From positions 1-64,000 of the forward strand of contig NZ_JOGR01000008.1 of assembly GCF_000719515.1 (NCBI RefSeq): a DNA stretch of 64,000 nt, given 5' to 3'. A model generated the notes under the pieces. It ran no database searches. It had not been told where the DNA came from and worked only from the letters and a program-made list of their open reading frames with translations. Below, one piece after another: positions 60,788 through 64,000 of this stretch (position 1 is its first letter; each line of letters begins with the position of its first letter). The DNA comes from Glycomyces sp. NRRL B-16210. Its GTDB lineage: Bacteria; Actinomycetota; Actinomycetes; Mycobacteriales; Micromonosporaceae. The position numbers and the translations under genes were made by a program.

Positions 60788-60944
60788 GCGGGACAGGGCT
60801 CCGGAGTCCGAGCGGGAGGTTGCCAGCTCGGCTGAGGTGACTGGTGCGCCGCGGGGTGGTCGTCTCACTGATCGCGATTGGTTTGCCATTGCGGTGCGGC
60901 AGGTGCGGACGGGGCGTCGTTGGGCGCGGGTGGATGAGCGTTGA
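60780..60944 (+). CDS. very small basic protein, 54 aa
   Basis: Reads MDERDRAPESEREVASSAEV... and ends DRDWFAIAVRQVRTGRRWAR plus VDER. An acidic N-terminal half is followed by a basic, aromatic C-terminal helix. It is too short for family assignment, but the exact overlaps at both ends (8 bases with the upstream gene, TGATG with the downstream one) argue that it is translated. Confidence 0.5.
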   Translation: MDERDRAPESEREVASSAEVTGAPRGGRLTDRDWFAIAVRQVRTGRRWARVDER

Positions 60945-61198
60945 TGACGAATCGTCCGGTGTGTGGGTTCAATGCGGAGGGGCGGGCGTTTGTTGCGGAG
61001 ACGTTCGTGAACACCTTGACCGGTCGGCAGTTCGCGGTCAGGGATCTCGCGTCGGGGTTCACGGTGATGACGCGCAAGATCGATGAGGCCGCTGAGTTGT
61101 TCTGGACTGCCGGGTACGGCAAGGACGATCCGTTGTTGCGCAAGGCGATCGCGGTGAAGGCCGACGAGGTGTGTGCGCGTCTTCGCGGTGACGTTTGA
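60944..61198 (+). CDS. hypothetical protein, 84 aa
   Basis: Starts at the ATG of a TGATG overlap with the 54-aa gene (a TTG at 60941 is in frame). The protein MTNRPVCGFNAEGRAFVAET ... KADEVCARLRGDV is soluble and helical in its second half, with two cysteines far apart. I do not recognise it. With its two upstream neighbours it makes a compact cluster of unknown function next to an XRE-DUF397 pair. Confidence 0.6.
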   Translation: MTNRPVCGFNAEGRAFVAETFVNTLTGRQFAVRDLASGFTVMTRKIDEAAELFWTAGYGKDDPLLRKAIAVKADEVCARLRGDV

Positions 61199-61350
61199 GG
61201 CTTGGGCGGGGCGTGTCTTCCCAGGACCGCGTTCCTGCCCGATGAGTGTCCCCGGTGTTTTCGGTTCGCGCCGGGGACCGCAATAGCCGAGTTCAGGGTG
61301 GAGGGCTCGGCTTGGTCCCGCCGCACCCCCGGGCGGCGTTCGGGACTAAT

Positions 61351-61441
61351 AGTGGGGCCGCGGCCGAAGCGGTGATGTGCCGGCCGCGGCCCCACTTCAT
61401 GCATTCGAGTGCCGGCCGCGGCCCCGCTTCACGCGTTCGAG
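61351..61441 (+). repeat. large GC hairpin and 32-bp tandem repeat
   Basis: AGTGGGGCCGCGGCCG (61351-61366) pairs with CGGCCGCGGCCCCACT (61381-61396) over 16 bp. The right arm begins a 32-base unit (61378-61409) repeated at 61410-61441 with four mismatches. It may terminate the small-gene cluster. Nothing else is seen in 61199-61573. Confidence 0.7.
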
Positions 61442-61573
61442 CGCCGCCCTGGAGACTGGAATCATCCGGCGAGGGCAGGTGTGATCCGTCAGGGCGCGAC
61501 CGGCCGGGCTCGCGGTGTCGATCGGGATACTCGGAGGGCCTCTACTCGCCACTGGCAGAAGGAGAGAGCCGAC

Positions 61574-61801
61574 ATGAGCTGGCGAACGATTCTACGAGTG
61601 ATCGCGGGCGTCGTCTTGACCGCTCTGGGGCTGCTCTGGGCGCTCCAAGGCGCCGACCTCCTGCGAATCGAGCCGGTCCTGTGCGCCGCCGAGTGCGAGC
61701 CGATCACCGGCGGTTCGACCGGGTGGCTGGTCGCCGGTGTGGTGACGGTGTTGATCGGGCTGACCTTGGTTCTGGCGCCTTGGCGTTGGCGTCGGCGCTG
61801 A
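61574..61801 (+). CDS. small membrane protein, 75 aa
   Basis: Starts at an ATG with AAGGAG upstream. It has two transmembrane helices (IAGVVLTALGLLWAL and GWLVAGVVTVLIGLTLVLAP) joined by a loop with a Cys pair (EPVLCAAECEPI), and a basic end WRWRRR. Similar two-helix proteins are widespread in actinobacteria with no assigned role. It is convergent with the CHAT gene. Confidence 0.7.
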   Translation: MSWRTILRVIAGVVLTALGLLWALQGADLLRIEPVLCAAECEPITGGSTGWLVAGVVTVLIGLTLVLAPWRWRRR

Positions 61802-61816
61802 CTCGGAGTTCGGTCT

Positions 61817-63031
61817 TCAGCCGTAGGTGGTGGCGAAGGCCGACCAGATGATCGGGGAGTCCTCCAGGCGGCCTTCGGCTTCCCAGCGTGCGGCCTTTCT
61901 GCGCTGCCAGTCGTTCAGGGCCGCAACCGGATCCTCAGCGTCGTGGGCCTCGTCCACGGCGACAATCGCCTCCGGGATCAGGCTCATCTCTTCCGTTGCC
62001 CCCGTGAGGAAGCGGCGGATTCCCGCGTCCGTCGGGAGGGTCCAGCGGGTCGCCGTGACATATTGCGCGCCGCCGTGGATCGCCGCCGCCACCAGGCCGA
62101 CCGGCTCGGCGAAGCGGGCCTCGCCGCCGCTTTCGCACGCGATCAGCGCGACCCGGTTCGGCATCCGCCATTCGGCGGTCACGCCGGGCCGGTGGCCCAG
62201 GACGAGGTCGGCGGCCGTCAGCGGCCGGTGGCCCCGGACCACCGCCGCGCGGCCCGTTGTCGCGGGCCCGCAGCTCAGGTGGAGGCGGGCGTCGAGGCCG
62301 TTCTGCGAGGTCGTCACGTGGCCCACGTAGAGGAAACGCGCGGCGTCCGCCAGCATCGGCTCGATCATGTCCCGGGTCGTGTCGTTGCGGCGGAACGCCT
62401 GGCCGTCAGGGACGCGGCGCCCGCCTAGACGATCTACGAGGCCCGCCATCTGGGAGCCCTCTGCGATCGGGCCGAGCACCGATCCGAGATCGGCTCCCGC
62501 TCCCGGGACCCTCGGGTCGAGCACCGCGACCACGTTGCCGCTCGGGTTCCATTCGGAGACAAGGCGTTCCGGCGCGTTGCGCACCGTCGCGGGCGGCAGC
62601 ACCGAGACGTCCGCGTTCGTCACGAACCGCTCGCCCTCATCGACATGCAGTGCCTCCCAAGGCACTTGACTGGTCGAGAGCGAAGGCTGGATGCGCACGT
62701 GCGGCCGCAGGCCCTTCTCCAAGTACGCGTTGAGCTCCATCGCCAGCTTGTAGGGGATGAGCGCCCGAGCCAGGGCCGACATCAGCTCGGTCTCGCGCGC
62801 GCGGTCGGTGAACGGCCCGTCGGTGAGCGAGCGCTTCAGGGCCTCGTCCACGCTCTCGCCCGGCAGCGGCGTCGGGAGCGCGAGGGCCAGCGCGTCCAGT
62901 GCCGGCTGGATCGCGTCGGCGGGGGCGAGGATGTTCTCGATCGCGCCGAGTTCGTGCTCCCACCGCCACGAGTAGTAGAGCGCGTCGGCGTCGACGATCT
63001 TGACCTGCACGGTCGGCCGGAAGTTCACCAT
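61817..63031 (-). CDS. CHAT-domain (caspase-like) protein
   Basis: 404 aa from the ATG at 63031, overlapping the upstream TPR gene by 7 bases. The C-terminal half is a CHAT peptidase fold: the catalytic His in ARFLYVGHVTTSQNGLDARL and the catalytic Cys in RVALIACESGGEARFAEP, followed by GAQYVTATRWTLP. The N-terminal half (VKIVDADALYYSWRWEHELG, PWEALHVDEGERFVTN) is the usual pseudo-caspase lead-in. CHAT proteases are often tied to TPR sensors in conflict or signalling systems. Here the TPR part is a separate upstream gene, so the two proteins may work as a sensor-protease pair. Confidence 0.9.
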   Translation of the reverse strand: MVNFRPTVQVKIVDADALYYSWRWEHELGAIENILAPADAIQPALDALALALPTPLPGESVDEALKRSLTDGPFTDRARETELMSALARALIPYKLAMELNAYLEKGLRPHVRIQPSLSTSQVPWEALHVDEGERFVTNADVSVLPPATVRNAPERLVSEWNPSGNVVAVLDPRVPGAGADLGSVLGPIAEGSQMAGLVDRLGGRRVPDGQAFRRNDTTRDMIEPMLADAARFLYVGHVTTSQNGLDARLHLSCGPATTGRAAVVRGHRPLTAADLVLGHRPGVTAEWRMPNRVALIACESGGEARFAEPVGLVAAAIHGGAQYVTATRWTLPTDAGIRRFLTGATEEMSLIPEAIVAVDEAHDAEDPVAALNDWQRRKAARWEAEGRLEDSPIIWSAFATTYG

Positions 63032-64000
63032 GTGTGCACCATTTCGTCGGATCGGATCGCGAACCCGTAGCGCCGCTCGGTCTCTTGGATCCACGGCTCC
63101 AGCGGGGAGGGCCGCCAGGGGTTGACGCGCAGTCGCGGCGGCAGCGCGAAGCGGTCGGCTGGGAAGTCGGTGGAGATGCCGGTGACGAGCGCGGAGGCGG
63201 TGAACGGCAAGGGCCGCAGGTCGTCCGGGGTCGAGAGGGTCGGCGCGTCGGCGTCGGTCGGCTCGTCCAGCGGCGGGTTGAACGGCTGGGTCCCGTCCGG
63301 CGCGTGGAGCGACACGGTGGCGCACATGTGCTCGAGGAGTTCGGAGATCAGCGGGGCGTCGTGCAGGGCGGTGGCGAGGTGGAGCGCGTGCGCCATCGCC
63401 GGAATGGCCACTGTGGACGCCCACTGTTCGCGGGCCCTGCCCGAGGCGAACTGGTGGCGGATCGCGTCGGTCGCGAGGGCGGCGGGCAGCGCGAGGTCGA
63501 AGGCCTGGCGCAGCAGCCGGTACTGGTCTTCGGCGATGACGGTGAGCCCGCGGCGGGCCGTGATGGCGTAGCCGCGCCGCATGTCGATGCGCGCCAGGTG
63601 GTACCGCGCCCCGGACGCCTCGTGGGTGGCCCGCGATTCGAGGTACGCCGCTTCGGCCTCGTCGAACTTCGCCTCGGAGGCGTACAGGTCCCCAAGGAGC
63701 GCTTGGGCTTCGGCGAGGATGGACGCGTGTCCGGCGTCGCGCAGGATCGCGATCGCGGGGACGAGCAGTTCGCGGGCGCGGGCGGGGTCGCCGCTGTAGA
63801 GGGCGGCGTAGGCGCGGCCGTAGCGGATCTCGGCGGCCCGCAGCGGCTGCTCGACCTCGCTGAACGTCTGCTCGGCCTGGGCGAGGAGGCGGTCTCCCGT
63901 GGCAAGGTCGCCGATGCGCAGGGCCGCGCGGCCCTGGTTCGCGACGGCCAGGGCCTCCGAGACCGGGTCGCCTTGGTGGAGCTGCTCGGCCAGGCGCAGA
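63025..64000 (-). CDS. TPR-repeat protein, 5' end beyond the window
   Basis: An open frame enters from the window's right edge (first full codon at 63999) and ends at 63025. The visible 325 residues contain TPR-like helix pairs (EALAVANQGRAALRIGDLAT, AEIRYGRAYAALYSGDPARA, ILAEAQALLGDLYASEAKFD, EAEAAYLESRATHEASGARY). A less repetitive C-terminal part follows, ending ERRYGFAIRSDEMVHTW. The ATG near 63582 is internal. Its stop overlaps the CHAT gene start, so the two are translationally coupled. Upstream genes are not visible. Confidence 0.85.
   Translation of the reverse strand, partial: LRLAEQLHQGDPVSEALAVANQGRAALRIGDLATGDRLLAQAEQTFSEVEQPLRAAEIRYGRAYAALYSGDPARARELLVPAIAILRDAGHASILAEAQALLGDLYASEAKFDEAEAAYLESRATHEASGARYHLARIDMRRGYAITARRGLTVIAEDQYRLLRQAFDLALPAALATDAIRHQFASGRAREQWASTVAIPAMAHALHLATALHDAPLISELLEHMCATVSLHAPDGTQPFNPPLDEPTDADAPTLSTPDDLRPLPFTASALVTGISTDFPADRFALPPRLRVNPWRPSPLEPWIQETERRYGFAIRSDEMVHTW

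Overview
The window comes from a high-GC actinobacterium. The codon bias is extreme, GTG starts are common, and several families are typical of the group: a streptogrisin-type protease, mycothiol-type DinB/maleylpyruvate isomerases, an XRE-DUF5753 plus DUF397 pair, and a DtxR/IdeR iron box. A mycelial actinomycete (Streptomyces, Micromonospora or Glycomyces-like) fits; the genus cannot be fixed from this sequence alone.

Layout. 1-200: the 3' end of a 5S rRNA and two terminators close an rRNA operon. 257-12300: housekeeping and scattered genes (TPR membrane protein, gamma-glutamyltransferase-like enzyme, YcaQ/AlkX-type DNA glycosylase, secreted protease, NmrA-like oxidoreductase, two-component system, DUF998-like membrane protein, DinB protein). 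12339-15719: a divergent iron-regulated pair around a near-perfect iron box, made of a siderophore-interacting flavoreductase and a penicillin-acylase/siderophore-acyltransferase fusion. 16105-24029: a tightly overlapping glycan-utilisation operon (ABC sugar importer, GH43, two tandem DUF6807/PmoA proteins, ROK regulator). 24976-42800: a large acyl-CoA catabolic region with SDRs, a TetR regulator, a quinone oxidoreductase, a complete branched-chain-type ABC importer, an APH-type kinase overlapping an acyl-CoA dehydrogenase, an acyl-CoA ligase, a thioesterase, a second acyl-CoA dehydrogenase, a thiolase, a MaoC hydratase and a zinc alcohol dehydrogenase. Four copies of one palindrome, ACCG-N6-CGGT, sit upstream of its transcription units. 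This suggests a single regulon under the TetR protein at 25782.

43154-56577: small regulator-plus-target modules, namely TetR/MMPL exporter, TetR/serine beta-lactamase-like hydrolase, and TetR/SnoaL/SDR, each with visible palindromic operators. Among them lie a hemerythrin-like protein, a DUF4041-GIY-YIG protein, and several small or unknown genes. 56657-61198: an accessory patch where an 867-bp IS5-family element has inserted into an unknown gene downstream of an XRE-DUF397 pair; a divergent cluster of three small overlapping genes follows. 61574-64000: a small membrane protein and a TPR/CHAT (caspase-like) gene pair that runs off the window.

The most interesting candidates are three. The first is the ACCG-N6-CGGT regulon, whose kinase plus acyl-CoA dehydrogenase pair resembles a split ACAD10/11 and suggests catabolism of 4-hydroxy acids or levulinate-like acids with a dedicated importer. 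The second is the iron-controlled acylase/acyltransferase fusion. The third is a set of degenerate duplications of about 106-148 bp at gene ends, one of which is a 401-bp insertion bracketed by 15-bp direct repeats between two importer genes.
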